A stretch of 64,000 bases of DNA from Adhaeribacter pallidiroseus (GTDB lineage Bacteria > Bacteroidota > Bacteroidia > Cytophagales > Hymenobacteraceae), in assembly GCF_003340495.1 (NCBI RefSeq), contig NZ_QASA01000001.1, positions 5,146,001-5,210,000 on the forward strand, in the 5' to 3' direction. The translations under genes were made by a program, and so were the position numbers. The notes under the pieces are model-generated. The model searched no databases and was not told the DNA's origin. It saw only the letters and a program-made list of their open reading frames with translations. Of the stretch, positions 26,657-36,498 are shown piece after piece (position 1 is the first letter of the stretch; every line of letters starts with the position of its first letter).

Positions 26657-29125
26657 CTACTCGGTGCGCAGGCTCTTTACCGGATTAGCCACAGCCGCTT
26701 TAATAGCCTGAAAACTCACTGCCAGTAAAGCAATTGAAATAGCAGAAATCCCGGCCAGAATAAAGAGCCCTGCCGAAAGCGGCACCCGGTACGCAAAATC
26801 CTGCAACCACCGGTGCATGGCCCAACCCGCCAAAGGCCAGGCTACAACATTGGCCAGCACTACTAATTTTAAAAAATCGCGGGAAAGCAATGCCACAATG
26901 TGGGTGACCGAAGCGCCCAATACTTTGCGGATACCTATTTCTTTGGTGCGTTGCGTAACCGTAAAAGCTACTAAACCAATTAAACCCAGGCAAGCAATAA
27001 AAATGGCTAAGTCGGTAGCCAGGCGAACGATAGTTGCCATTTTTTGCTCGTTGTCGTAAAAATGGGCGATAGTTTCGTCGAAGAAAGCGTAATTAAATTT
27101 TTGTTCAGGGTAAAGTGCCTGGTACTCTTTTTCCAGCTTTGCCAGCGTCGCTTTCACTTCCGCGGCTTGTTTGCCACGGGTAGCCAGCTTCAGGCTAATA
27201 GTACGAGCAAATTTATTTTCGGCGCCGATGAATACAGGCTCGATAGACTTATGTAAGGACTGCACGTGAAAATCGGCCACTACGCCTACAATAGGCAGTT
27301 TTTTATTGTCCAGCATGGCATAGTGCCCTACCGCTTCGTTGACTTGCTTAAAACCAATGGCTTTGGCGTAGGTTTCATTAATTAATATTTCCCGTAAAGT
27401 GTCGCTGGGAAAGATGTTACGCCCGGCCAGCAGCTTAATACCGTACAAGTTAATAAAATTTTCGTCGCCGGACTTATTATGCACGTTCCAGCTGATCTCT
27501 TCTTTACCAGCGTGGTATTTAAAGACCATGGTGTTGGTACCACTGCGAGCGGGGGTAGAGTTACTTAAACTAACCTGCGCCACTTCGGGCATTTGCCGGA
27601 TTTTGTTTAACAGCACAAACTTATTTTGGGTTTTATCGCGCCAATCCAGCTCAAAGGTTACAATTTCGTCTTGTTTAAAACCCATATCCTGGCTGCGCAT
27701 AAAATTAATTTGCGCTCCTACTACCAAAGCCCCCAAAATAAAGGCCTGCGAAAGCGTAAACTGAAACACAATCAAGGTTTTGCGGAGGTACGCTTTGCGG
27801 GTAGTCGTAGAGGAGATTTGCCCTTTCAGCGATTGAATAGGGGCCGCTGCCGATAAAACCAAGGCCGGATAGAAACCAGCTAACAGGGTAGTTATAATGG
27901 TAAGACCAACTAGAAACAATAACACTGCAGGGCTAAATAGGGGCAAGTGAATGCCCGGCGGCAAAAATGACCGGAATACGGCCAGGAGGGGATTGGTAAG
28001 CAGTACCGCCAATAATACGGCAACTAGGGCTAACACAAAAGTTTCGCTCAGAAATTGTGTAATCAGGCTATACCGGCTACTACCTAATACTTTGCGCACG
28101 CCTATTTCCTTGGTTCGTTGCACCGATTGCGATGTAGCCAGATTAATAAAATTAATGCCTGCCATGAGCAGCAAAAAAACCGCTACTCCCATAAGCGCGT
28201 AAAGTGTAGGGCGGTGCGCCAGTCGCACAAAATCACTGCCGTAGTCGGCGTTAAAGTGAATATCCGCGAGGGGCTGCAGTAAAAAAGAACGATTGTTATT
28301 ATATCCATCTTTTGGTATGTGCCGGTCAATTAAACCAGGAAACTGTTTTGCTATTTGGGCCGGAGTGGTGTTCGGAGTTAGTTTTATTAATAATTGCGAA
28401 GAAGAACTGGTACCGCCCCATTCTTTTAGTCCTAGCTTATTTTCCCAGTCCGGACTTTGGGCACTCGCCAGCGAAATAAAATCAGTAAAATGGAAGTCGG
28501 TGTTTTGCTGAAAATCGCGCACTACCCCCGCCACTGTTACCGTTAAGGTATCTTCCCCATCCAGGTAGGTGAGGATTTTGCCCAGGTAATTCACCGGCTT
28601 TTGGTTACCAAAATATTTACTTGCTTGTTTCTCGGATAATACGACTTTATATGGCTCGTGCAGTGCGGTTTGCGCATTACCGGCGAGCCATTCGTATTTA
28701 AAAACAGCAAAATACTGCGGATTGACGAGTATGTAATTAGCCTTGGCGGGGTGATAATCAGTGGCGCTAAGATCCAACTTTTTCATTTTTCCTTTGGCTT
28801 CGGGAATATGCACTTGCTGCGCATAAAATAGGTGAAAAGGGGCGACGCTCGCCAGTCCGGTTATTTCTTGTTGCATAGCGTTTGGTAAGGCCCCCGACAC
28901 CCCGCAATTTTTAAAAATTTCACCGGCAAAACCTGTTTGCGATACTACCCGGTAAATCCGGTTCCGGTCCGCGTGGAAGGTATCGTAACTTAATTCAAAC
29001 CGCACGAGCAAGTAGATAATTAAACAGGCACTAACGCCAATGGCTAAACCCAGTATATTAATCGCCGAAAAAGCGGGGTACTTCCAGAAATTGCGAAGGG
29101 CTATTTTAAAGTTATTGCGGAACAT
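26657..29125 (-). CDS. MacB/FtsX-type ABC transporter permease (orphan, copy 3)
   Basis: An 822-residue double-FtsX permease, the longest of the four. Features in order: first helix (GLAIGVSACLIIYLLV), MacB_PCD domain, FtsX block one (LLMAGINFINLATSQ, KEIGVRKVLGSS), second soluble domain, FtsX block two (CLGLIGLVAFTVTQ, KEIGIRKVLGAS). It leads a two-gene unit with the beta-lactamase-fold hydrolase and has no ATPase beside it. A sigma-54-like promoter lies about 220 bases upstream of the start, leaving a longer 5' leader than in the other copies. Confidence 0.93.
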   Translation of the reverse strand: MFRNNFKIALRNFWKYPAFSAINILGLAIGVSACLIIYLLVRFELSYDTFHADRNRIYRVVSQTGFAGEIFKNCGVSGALPNAMQQEITGLASVAPFHLFYAQQVHIPEAKGKMKKLDLSATDYHPAKANYILVNPQYFAVFKYEWLAGNAQTALHEPYKVVLSEKQASKYFGNQKPVNYLGKILTYLDGEDTLTVTVAGVVRDFQQNTDFHFTDFISLASAQSPDWENKLGLKEWGGTSSSSQLLIKLTPNTTPAQIAKQFPGLIDRHIPKDGYNNNRSFLLQPLADIHFNADYGSDFVRLAHRPTLYALMGVAVFLLLMAGINFINLATSQSVQRTKEIGVRKVLGSSRYSLITQFLSETFVLALVAVLLAVLLTNPLLAVFRSFLPPGIHLPLFSPAVLLFLVGLTIITTLLAGFYPALVLSAAAPIQSLKGQISSTTTRKAYLRKTLIVFQFTLSQAFILGALVVGAQINFMRSQDMGFKQDEIVTFELDWRDKTQNKFVLLNKIRQMPEVAQVSLSNSTPARSGTNTMVFKYHAGKEEISWNVHNKSGDENFINLYGIKLLAGRNIFPSDTLREILINETYAKAIGFKQVNEAVGHYAMLDNKKLPIVGVVADFHVQSLHKSIEPVFIGAENKFARTISLKLATRGKQAAEVKATLAKLEKEYQALYPEQKFNYAFFDETIAHFYDNEQKMATIVRLATDLAIFIACLGLIGLVAFTVTQRTKEIGIRKVLGASVTHIVALLSRDFLKLVVLANVVAWPLAGWAMHRWLQDFAYRVPLSAGLFILAGISAISIALLAVSFQAIKAAVANPVKSLRTE

Positions 29126-29348
29126 GCTAGCTGGATTAAGATTTATAAGATTACTGATACTTAAGTTGAAAATACCTTAAACAGACTTATTCGACTACCA
29201 CCACTACTCAGATTTAATCTAACAAACTTTCATAAATTAAAAAGAAAACTGTAGCGATTAGAGCCCCCGCCCCGCCCCGAAACCGGGTAATCCCACCACC
29301 GATAGTTCTGTTCTTACTTAATTCGCCGCTACCTGTTACCGGAAAACA

Positions 29349-29364
29349 AGGAAGAAAAATGCCA
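29349..29364 (-). promoter_or_regulatory. sigma-54-type -24/-12 promoter for FtsX permease 3
   Basis: Minus strand reads TGGCATTTTTCTTCCT: TGGCAT, five-base spacer, TTCC at -12. The predicted transcript would have a leader of about 210 bases, in which I see no riboswitch-like fold. Confidence 0.5.
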
Positions 29365-29416
29365 GAAACGTATATAATTAAAAATCAGCGAAATAAACCA
29401 CTTACTTCTTCTCAAT

Positions 29417-29455
29417 TGTCCGGTTTTGATACAACTCTCGTTCGCTTTTAGAACA
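29417..29455 (-). promoter_or_regulatory. activator site(s) upstream of FtsX permease 3
   Basis: TGTCCGGTTTTGATACA at 29417-29433 is identical to the first site in front of the HlyD gene. It starts 53 bases upstream of the -24 box edge, the same spacing as for permease 1. A weak second copy (11 of 17) may start at 29439, with inverted ends GTTC and GAAC. Confidence 0.55.
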
Positions 29456-29781
29456 ACATTTATCTGCTTTATCCAGCGCAGGAAATTAGCTCGATAAGTA
29501 AATAATTTTTATAAATTAGTACCCTGGTCAGAGTGGCGGGCAGCGCGGCATTTCTCTTTTAGCGTGCCAGAGAAACGGTTACTAACCTCTTTAAAAATTG
29601 ATGAACGTAACCGGAGCCCTTATTTTAAATGCCTAATAAACCTAGTACCAGCTTCCTTGTTCGCTTAAATAAATTTAACTGCACCTATAAACTTATTAGT
29701 TGGTTTGCTAATTAAAGCGCCTTCTTTATGCTGCGGATTGTTTGCCCGTAGCAAGGTAACCTTTTTAAAAAAAGCATTATC
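29456..29781. other. divergent intergenic stretch before the AraC-type regulator
   Basis: This spacer holds the upstream region of the plus-strand regulator gene. It is AT-rich with no recognisable operator copy or RNA gene. No clear TTTG/TAnnTTTG promoter pair was found. Confidence 0.3.
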
Positions 29782-31035
29782 ATGCATTTTGAGTTTAACT
29801 TTTACTCTTCGTTACTGCTGGTATTTTTTGTGCACGGCTTGGTATATGCAATTTTATTATACCGAAAAAGCCTGGTTAAAAAAAATGCCGCCGATAAGTG
29901 GTTGAGCTTATTTTTGTTATTGGGCATCTTATATATAGCTCCCTGGATGCTGGGTTTTGCCGGCTGGTATGACCAGCAGACTTACCGGGATTTTTTATTA
30001 TATACGCCTCTTCAACAGCTGTATTTGCTGGGGCCCGTCTTGTTTATCTACGTGCAAAGTTTGCTTAACCCTTTGTTTCGTTTTGGCAAACACCAGTGGC
30101 TTCATTTGCTGCCGGGTTGGTGCTACCTCGGGTATGGCGTGGTAATGGTAGTAGCGGATAAGATTTTTTTAAAAAAATATTATTTTCTACAGGATGGCCT
30201 GGACCGCGACTTTGATTTCTGGTACCAGATAACCGGCTTTACGTCCATCACCATTTATTTCTTTGCTTCGTTGCGCTACTATGTTGTGTACAAAAAACTA
30301 ATGGCACAAGTAGTGAGCTACGCCGATACCTTGTCTTTTAGCTGGATGAAGAATTTCTTGGTGGCTTTTTTGTTTATTTTGGGCCTGCAATTATTTTTTT
30401 ACTTGCTTACAGCACTGTTTCCGGAGGCTAATTCGTATGTTGGCTCGTGGTGGTATTACTTTTCTTTTGCCCTGATTCTGTATTACATTGCTATTACGGG
30501 TTACGCGAATTCTATTAAAACTACCATTGCGTTTACTCCTAATTTGTTTACGGCCCCACCTACTTTATGGCTTACGCCTAACCCTTTGGTACCGTTCCAT
30601 CAAAATGATGCGGAAGAGGCAGTGAAAGTAGAAATAGCCATTACAACCCCTGGCTCTCGGACTACCGCCTTACCACTTGATCCGGCCATAGAACCTTGGA
30701 AGGAGAAAATTTTAACTTTAATGGAAACCGAAAACTTGTATACCAACCCGGAGCTTTCGTTAACGCAATTAGCCAAACAAGTACACAGTAATCCCGCTTT
30801 TGTATCTAAAGTTATAAACCAAGGTTTTGGGATGAACTTCAACGATTTTGTGAATCACTACCGTGTTCGGGCAGTACAACGTTGCTTACAGGCCGGTCAG
30901 CATAAAACCCATACCCTGTTGGCCATTGCTTACGAATGTGGTTTTAATTCTAAAGCTACTTTTAACCGGGCTTTTAAAAAATATACTGGCCAAATTCCGC
31001 AGGAGTATGTAAAATTACGGGCAGGGCTTACCTGA
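29782..31035 (+). CDS. membrane-anchored AraC-family transcriptional regulator
   Basis: A 417-residue protein. The N-terminal ~240 residues hold several hydrophobic helices (LLVFFVHGLVYAILLY, LSLFLLLGILYIAPWML, LLGPVLFIYVQSLL, LVAFLFILGLQLFFYLLTAL, FSFALILYYIAITGY). The C-terminal ~100 residues are an AraC/XylS double helix-turn-helix (LSLTQLAKQVHSNPAFVSKV, then AIAYECGFNSKATFNRAFKK, then TGQIPQEYVKLR). Such membrane AraC proteins are frequent in Bacteroidota beside beta-lactamase-fold hydrolases and sense an envelope signal. It faces away from the permease 3/hydrolase unit, which it may control, although that unit also has a sigma-54-like promoter. ATG 29782 gives the full first helix. Confidence 0.88.
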   Translation: MHFEFNFYSSLLLVFFVHGLVYAILLYRKSLVKKNAADKWLSLFLLLGILYIAPWMLGFAGWYDQQTYRDFLLYTPLQQLYLLGPVLFIYVQSLLNPLFRFGKHQWLHLLPGWCYLGYGVVMVVADKIFLKKYYFLQDGLDRDFDFWYQITGFTSITIYFFASLRYYVVYKKLMAQVVSYADTLSFSWMKNFLVAFLFILGLQLFFYLLTALFPEANSYVGSWWYYFSFALILYYIAITGYANSIKTTIAFTPNLFTAPPTLWLTPNPLVPFHQNDAEEAVKVEIAITTPGSRTTALPLDPAIEPWKEKILTLMETENLYTNPELSLTQLAKQVHSNPAFVSKVINQGFGMNFNDFVNHYRVRAVQRCLQAGQHKTHTLLAIAYECGFNSKATFNRAFKKYTGQIPQEYVKLRAGLT

Positions 31036-31203
31036 GCAATCAGGCGTTTAAAAGGAAACACTTTTTAAGTAAGGTGGCGCTGGATTTTACGTTTATTGTA
31101 AGGTTTTACTACCTTATTTTCTGGTCTCAAAACATCATTTGCGGCGATTGCAGAAATTAAAATTTTAAAATTTGTTAGCATCAACGCTCTTGGTAACCCT
31201 GTT

Positions 31204-31560
31204 ATGACAACTAAATTCTTAAAAACTGTTTTATTTGCTGGCTGCCTGCTACTGGCAACTGATTTGTACGCCCAAAAAACTACTCTGGCCCCGGTGGTAA
31301 TTTACCTCAAAAACACGGCTTTACTTCCTAAAAAGTTTAATCTTATCTCATATGCGCCTTCCGAAGCGGGGAATACAGCCGTTAGTCAATACTTTATGCC
31401 GGGCAAAGAACAAGCATTTACTTTTGAGGAAGGCACTAAATTGTACTTAGCCTCTAACGAGCAGGTAGCCACCGTTATGTCCGGCCAACGGATTGATAAA
31501 GAAAAACCTTTTCTGGTGGTGAAAAAAAGCGATGCGGGTAAAACGTTTTCCTTGAAATAA
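31204..31560 (+). CDS. small secreted protein of unknown function
   Basis: A 118-residue protein with a clear signal peptide (TVLFAGCLLLATDLYAQ). The mature part is about 95 residues with alternating hydrophobic residues, suggesting a beta-sandwich (VVIYLKNTALLPKKFNLISY, then EQAFTFEEGTKLYLASNEQ). I do not recognise the family. It lies 168 bases after the AraC-type regulator on the same strand and may be read with it. Confidence 0.7.
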   Translation: MTTKFLKTVLFAGCLLLATDLYAQKTTLAPVVIYLKNTALLPKKFNLISYAPSEAGNTAVSQYFMPGKEQAFTFEEGTKLYLASNEQVATVMSGQRIDKEKPFLVVKKSDAGKTFSLK

Positions 31561-31754
31561 CAGCACAAAAACCACCGGAAAACACTTACATGTTCTGCGT
31601 ACCCCGGCGGTTCTTGTTTGCTAGTAAGCGTAATTTTAAAAATACGCGTACGGATGCTTTACAGAAGTATCTCACTCCTATAATTTTAAAAAGATGCTGA
31701 ACAGAATTTGTAATCTTGTTTGCCCGCGTATTTAAATTTAAAATAACCAGGAAT

Positions 31755-34172
31755 TTACTCCCTGCGGAGTGCTTGCACCGGGTTTGCCAAAGCGGCCCGA
31801 ACTGCGTGGAACGAAATAGTAACCAAGGCAATTACCAACGTGGCCACACCGGCCAGGCCAAAAATCCACCAGCTCACGGGCACTTGGTAGGCAAAATCCT
31901 GTAACCATTGATGGATGCTGTACCAGGCCAGCGGCCAGGCCACCACGTTAGCTATTACCACCAAACCCACAAAATCTTTGGATAACAGGGCTACAATATT
32001 CGTTACCGATGCGCCTAATACTTTGCGCACCCCAATTTCTTTGGTGCGGCGCGCCACGGCCAGGGTAGTTAAACCAAATAAGCCCAGACAAGAAATAAAA
32101 ATAGAAAGCGCCGAAGCAATATTCACCATTTTTCCTAAGCGCTGTTCCTGGCGGTATTGGTTTGCCAGGTTCTCATCCAGGAAAGTGTACGCAAAGGGCT
32201 CGTTGGGTGAAAGGCTTTTCCAGGTTTTTTCCAGCAAAGCTACTTGCTCGGTTAAATTACCGGTCTGGAGGCGTACCGAAATATCGGGTTGCGGCGACGA
32301 AGAAAACATTAAATTTTCGATACCCCGGTACAACGAGTCGGGTTGCATGACCAGCACCAAAGGTTTTACGGGCGTGTGCAGCGATTCAAAATTAAAATTT
32401 TCTACTACGCCAATTATGCGGTGCGCCGGAAATTTGCCCGGCAAATGTGCGTTTAGCGGGTCTTGCCAACCGTATTCTTTTACCAGAGCCTCGTTTACAA
32501 TAATAGACTGCGATTTATCGGCGGTATTATTTTCCTGGAAGTTGCGGCCTACCTTTAACCGAATACCGTAAGCCGGAATAAAATGCGCGTCGATGTTATT
32601 CTGGGCAAATTCGCGGTAAACTTTTTTAGGATCGGTGTAACCTACCCCAGCCCAAGGACCGCTGCCAAACGCAAACGCCGAAGCAGCCACTTCGGCCACT
32701 TCCGGCCGGCTCTGAATAGCTTCGCGAAAACGGGCAATTTGGGCCTGGCCCGCTTCGCCGCTCTGCGTAGCCGGAATGACTACTATGCGCTTAGTTTGGT
32801 AACCCAAGGGCTTACTTTGCAGAAAATGCATTTGCTGGTTCATTACCAGAGTGCCGACTATTAAAAAAACCGATAATGCAAACTGCACAATTACCAGGCT
32901 CCGGCGAAAAAAGCTTTGGTCGCCGGTAATAGTTAATTTGCCTTTTAATACTTCTACCGGCCTGAAATTAGAAAGTACCAATGCCGGATAACTGCCGGCT
33001 ACTAAGCCCACTACCACCACTAATACGCCCAGCAGACCCATGGTACCGGCATCAAAAGAAAATTTTAAATTTTTATCGGCTAACTGATTAAATACCGGCA
33101 ATAACAGCATAGCCAGTACAAATCCGGTAAAAACCGCCAGCACCGTTAAGAACAAGGCTTCGCCCCAGAACTGCTGAATCAACTGGCTCCGGATGGCACC
33201 CATTACTTTACGCACCCCTACCTCGCGGGCGCGGCCAGCCGAGCGACCTATCGACAGCGTCATGAAATTAATGCAGGCAATGAGTAAGATAAAGCCGGCA
33301 ATGGTACCCAGAATATACGAATAAGCCGGATTGCTGATCGGCTCCATTCCTTCGGGCAACGTGTTGTTGAGGTGAATATTCCGGATAGGCTGCAAATGCA
33401 CCGCGTAAGCGCCGGGTTGGTATTTTTCGCCGAGGGCGGCTTTAACCATGGCGGGAAACTTGGCTTCCAGTTGGGCCGCGTTGGTACCGGGGCGCAACAA
33501 CACGTACGTTTCGCCGTCAACTTGCTGCCAATGTTTTAAAAAATTTTCGCTGCGGAGGCGCTTGATATGGGCAAAAGACAATAAAAAATCGAACTGAATG
33601 CTGGAATTGACCGGTACGGTTTGGGCAACCCCCGTTACCGTAAAGGCTTGCACTGCAGAATCGAGCTGTATTTTTATAAGTTTGCCTACCGGATTTGCCT
33701 GGCCGAAGTATTTGGTAGCCATGGCTTTTGTAACTATTACGCTGTTTACCTCCGCCAGCGGTGTTGCGCTACTTTGCTGCACCATCCGGAAGTCGAACAT
33801 CGGGAAGAAATCGGGCTCCACCAAGTGCAGGCGTTCGTTAAAAATTTCACCTCCGGTTTGTACTTTACCCTCTATGCTCACTACCCGGGTCATTTTTTCT
33901 ACTTCCGGATAATTTGCTACCAGAGCGGGTCCCAGCGGGTAAGGCGTAACGGTGTTAACCATGGGTTCGTTCTGGTAAACTTCACTGATCCAAGGCCGGT
34001 ACAGGCGATCGACTTTGGCGTGAAAATCATCGTAACTCCATTCGTGCCGGATAAATAAGCCAATTAACAAACAACACGTTACCGCCATACTCAAGCCTAA
34101 CAGGTTAATACTGGAGTACGTTTTATGCCGAAAAAAATGGCGGATGGCAATTTTAAAGTAGTTTTTCAGCAT
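31755..34172 (-). CDS. MacB/FtsX-type ABC transporter permease (copy 4, with ATPase and adaptor)
   Basis: An 805-residue double-FtsX permease: first helix (GLSMAVTCCLLIGLFI), MacB_PCD domain, FtsX block one (LLIACINFMTLSIG, REVGVRKVMGAI), second soluble domain, FtsX block two (CLGLFGLTTLAVARR, KEIGVRKVLGAS). It is the third gene of the adaptor-ATPase-permease unit, 81 bases after the ATPase. This is the only one of the four permeases with a full tripartite partner set in the window, apart from an outer-membrane channel, which is absent. The complex should form a MacAB-like exporter or envelope mechanotransmission machine. Confidence 0.93.
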   Translation of the reverse strand: MLKNYFKIAIRHFFRHKTYSSINLLGLSMAVTCCLLIGLFIRHEWSYDDFHAKVDRLYRPWISEVYQNEPMVNTVTPYPLGPALVANYPEVEKMTRVVSIEGKVQTGGEIFNERLHLVEPDFFPMFDFRMVQQSSATPLAEVNSVIVTKAMATKYFGQANPVGKLIKIQLDSAVQAFTVTGVAQTVPVNSSIQFDFLLSFAHIKRLRSENFLKHWQQVDGETYVLLRPGTNAAQLEAKFPAMVKAALGEKYQPGAYAVHLQPIRNIHLNNTLPEGMEPISNPAYSYILGTIAGFILLIACINFMTLSIGRSAGRAREVGVRKVMGAIRSQLIQQFWGEALFLTVLAVFTGFVLAMLLLPVFNQLADKNLKFSFDAGTMGLLGVLVVVVGLVAGSYPALVLSNFRPVEVLKGKLTITGDQSFFRRSLVIVQFALSVFLIVGTLVMNQQMHFLQSKPLGYQTKRIVVIPATQSGEAGQAQIARFREAIQSRPEVAEVAASAFAFGSGPWAGVGYTDPKKVYREFAQNNIDAHFIPAYGIRLKVGRNFQENNTADKSQSIIVNEALVKEYGWQDPLNAHLPGKFPAHRIIGVVENFNFESLHTPVKPLVLVMQPDSLYRGIENLMFSSSPQPDISVRLQTGNLTEQVALLEKTWKSLSPNEPFAYTFLDENLANQYRQEQRLGKMVNIASALSIFISCLGLFGLTTLAVARRTKEIGVRKVLGASVTNIVALLSKDFVGLVVIANVVAWPLAWYSIHQWLQDFAYQVPVSWWIFGLAGVATLVIALVTISFHAVRAALANPVQALRRE

Positions 34173-34253
34173 AGGATGGGCAATAAACCGGTAATCGGAG
34201 TATTTTTTTAAATATCCGTTAAACTAAGTTGGAAAATAAAAAAGAATTAAAAC

Positions 34254-34946
34254 TTATACGCCGGAGAATTGCTCCTTTATGTTTTCGAGTACTACCTCGC
34301 CGTCGAGCAGGCGCAGGATGCGGTGCGCATAGCGGGCGTCGTGCTCGGAGTGCGTTACCATGATTACCGTGGTACCGTTTTCGTTTAAGTCGGTAAGCAG
34401 TTCCATTACCTCGTTACCATTGCTGGAGTCCAGGTTACCGGTCGGCTCATCCGCCAGAATTAAACGGGGTTTTTGAATAACGGCCCGGGCCACGGCTACC
34501 CGTTGCTGCTGACCACCCGAAAGCTGCTGCGGAAAGTGGTTGCGGCGGTGCATGATCTGCATTTTCTCGAGTACGGCTTCTACTTTTTGCTTCCGTTCGG
34601 CAGCGCTTACGCCCAGGTAAATTAAAGGTAATTCCACGTTCTCGAACACGGTTAACTCATCAATCAGGTTAAAACTCTGGAACACAAAACCAATGTTTTT
34701 CTTGCGCAACTCGGCCCGCTGCCGTTCCGAAAAGGTAGCTATTTCTTGCCCCAGAAACTGAAAGCTGCCGCCGTCGGGCTGGTCGAGTAAACCCAGAATG
34801 TTTAACAAGGTTGATTTACCGCAACCCGAAGGCCCCATAATGGCTACAAACTCTCCTTCGTTAATCACGAACGAGACTTTATTCAGAGCTTTCGTTTCCA
34901 CTTCTTCGGTGCGGTACACTTTTTCGAGGTTCGAGATAGTAATCAT
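34254..34946 (-). CDS. ABC transporter ATPase, LolD/MacB type
   Basis: A 230-residue ATPase with Walker A GPSGCGKST near residue 39, Q-loop in VFQSFNLIDELTV, signature LSGGQQQRVAVARA, Walker B LILADEPTGNLDS and the switch His in MVTHSEHDARYA. Length and motifs fit the MacB/LolD/FtsE class that partners FtsX-type permeases. It is second in the unit, between adaptor and permease. As the only such ATPase in the window it could also serve the three orphan permeases; that is inference. Confidence 0.95.
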   Translation of the reverse strand: MITISNLEKVYRTEEVETKALNKVSFVINEGEFVAIMGPSGCGKSTLLNILGLLDQPDGGSFQFLGQEIATFSERQRAELRKKNIGFVFQSFNLIDELTVFENVELPLIYLGVSAAERKQKVEAVLEKMQIMHRRNHFPQQLSGGQQQRVAVARAVIQKPRLILADEPTGNLDSSNGNEVMELLTDLNENGTTVIMVTHSEHDARYAHRILRLLDGEVVLENIKEQFSGV

Positions 34947-35113
34947 AAGTAGGAGTTATTAATATTTTTAAATTTTAATTTTTTACCCTTCCACCTTAAA
35001 GGGCACCTTCCCTGAAAACCGGACGGGAGGTGCCGCTTTCAATTTAAGGTTTATTTTGGTGCTTGTACTTTATAAATTACGGACAGGCACAGCCCTTTTT
35101 TAAAAAATGCGGC

Positions 35114-36376
35114 CTATTCTTTTTCTTCGTTAATTACCAGTTCGCCCATGTCTTCGTAGTTTTCGTAGCTCGAGGTTACCACTTTGTCGCCCGGACTCAG
35201 GCCCGACACGACTTCAAAATATTCCGGATTCTGGCGGCCCAACCGGATTTCGGTTTTATAAGCTTTATTGCCGTTTTCATCAATTTTAAAAATCCAGTTG
35301 CCGCCGGTCTTCTGGTAAAAGCCGCCCCGCGGTACCAATACCGCCTGGGTTTGGTCGGATAAAGCTAAGCGTAATTGCAACGATTGGCCGCGCCGGATAC
35401 CTTTGGGTACTTCGCCCACAAATTCCATATCTACCTGAAACTGGCCGTTGGTAACCTGGGTAAATACTTTTTTCACGTTTAAGTCGTAATCTTTACCGGC
35501 AAAAGAAAAGGTAGCTTTTTGGCCGGTAAATACCCGCGAAATGTAATGCTCATCAATATTGGCGCGTACTTTAAAACCATCCAACACGTCGATCTGGCCC
35601 AGGCGCTGGCCGCGGGTTTTGGATTCGCCTATTTCGGCGTTAAGCGAAGTGATCTGGCCGTCTACGGGCGCTTTTACCATTAAATCATCCATTTTCTTGC
35701 GCATCAAAGCCAGGTTGTTTTGCATGCGCTCCACCGATTCTTTCATCTGGCCCAATTGCTGGTGCATGTTCAACGAATCCTGCTTTAAGGTGCGCATGGT
35801 TAACTGGCGTTTCCGGACCTGGTAATCGTATTTGTATTTGGCTTGCAGAAATTCTTGTTGGGGCACTACTTTTTCTTCGTAGAGCTTTTTGTTCATTACG
35901 TATAAACGCTCGGCGTCGCGCAGGTTATAATCAATATCGGCCAACTGGTTGAGTTGGGTGATGCGGTTTTGCTGCATTAAGTTGCGGGTGGTGTTCATGT
36001 TGTTAATCAGGTCGAACACGGCCGTTTCGCGGTTCATCATTTCGAGTTGCAAATCGGTGTTGGCCAACTGCACGATGGGCGTACCTTCTTTTAACGTAGC
36101 ACCATCTTCCACTAAAATCTTTTGAACCGTACCGCCTTCGGTCGCATCGAGGTAAATGGTTTTAATGGGGAGCACGATACCATCCAGGGGAATAAATTCC
36201 TGAAAATTGCCCTTGGTAACACTGCTAATGGTGATTTTATTCGTATCAACGTTTAATTTGGCTTTGCCGCTGGTCGAAAAATAAGAAGCGCCTACCAGCA
36301 CCACTACCAAGGCGCCCATAGCCAGGCTCACAATCCGTTGCGTTGTCCACTTCTTTTTCTTAATTAAAACATCCAT
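35114..36376 (-). CDS. HlyD/MacA-type periplasmic adaptor (membrane fusion protein)
   Basis: A 420-residue protein with one N-terminal membrane helix (VSLAMGALVVVLVGASYF), a biotinyl-lipoyl half-motif (TEGGTVQKILVEDGATLKEG), a long coiled-coil hairpin about residues 100-230, the second half-motif (VKAPVDGQITSLNAEIGES) and beta-barrel/MP domains. It is first in the adaptor-ATPase-permease unit; 167 bases separate it from the ATPase. Family role: bridge the inner-membrane transporter to an outer-membrane channel. The promoter and two operators lie directly upstream. Confidence 0.92.
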   Translation of the reverse strand: MDVLIKKKKWTTQRIVSLAMGALVVVLVGASYFSTSGKAKLNVDTNKITISSVTKGNFQEFIPLDGIVLPIKTIYLDATEGGTVQKILVEDGATLKEGTPIVQLANTDLQLEMMNRETAVFDLINNMNTTRNLMQQNRITQLNQLADIDYNLRDAERLYVMNKKLYEEKVVPQQEFLQAKYKYDYQVRKRQLTMRTLKQDSLNMHQQLGQMKESVERMQNNLALMRKKMDDLMVKAPVDGQITSLNAEIGESKTRGQRLGQIDVLDGFKVRANIDEHYISRVFTGQKATFSFAGKDYDLNVKKVFTQVTNGQFQVDMEFVGEVPKGIRRGQSLQLRLALSDQTQAVLVPRGGFYQKTGGNWIFKIDENGNKAYKTEIRLGRQNPEYFEVVSGLSPGDKVVTSSYENYEDMGELVINEEKE

Positions 36377-36420
36377 TGTTGTATTTATTAATAAATAGTC
36401 TTTTTCTTGGGTTGGAGTAA

Positions 36421-36436
36421 AGAAATAAAAATGCCA
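36421..36436 (-). promoter_or_regulatory. sigma-54-type -24/-12 promoter for the adaptor/ATPase/permease unit
   Basis: Minus strand reads TGGCATTTTTATTTCT: TGGCAT, spacer TTTTA (same spacer as permease 1), TTTC at -12. The surrounding bases GGAGTAAA and CCAAACCTA are shared with the permease 1 promoter, and both have CAGATATTTAAC between promoter and operator, so the two regions share ancestry. Confidence 0.6.
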
Positions 36437-36498
36437 AACCTATAAAACCCTTAATTTCAGATATTTAACCTGTAAACAGGTATAAAATTTAAAAAAAT

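Noticed and set aside
31586-31831. 81-codon minus frame at the 3' end of permease 4
   Set aside because: Overlaps the end of the permease in another frame, with no supporting signal.
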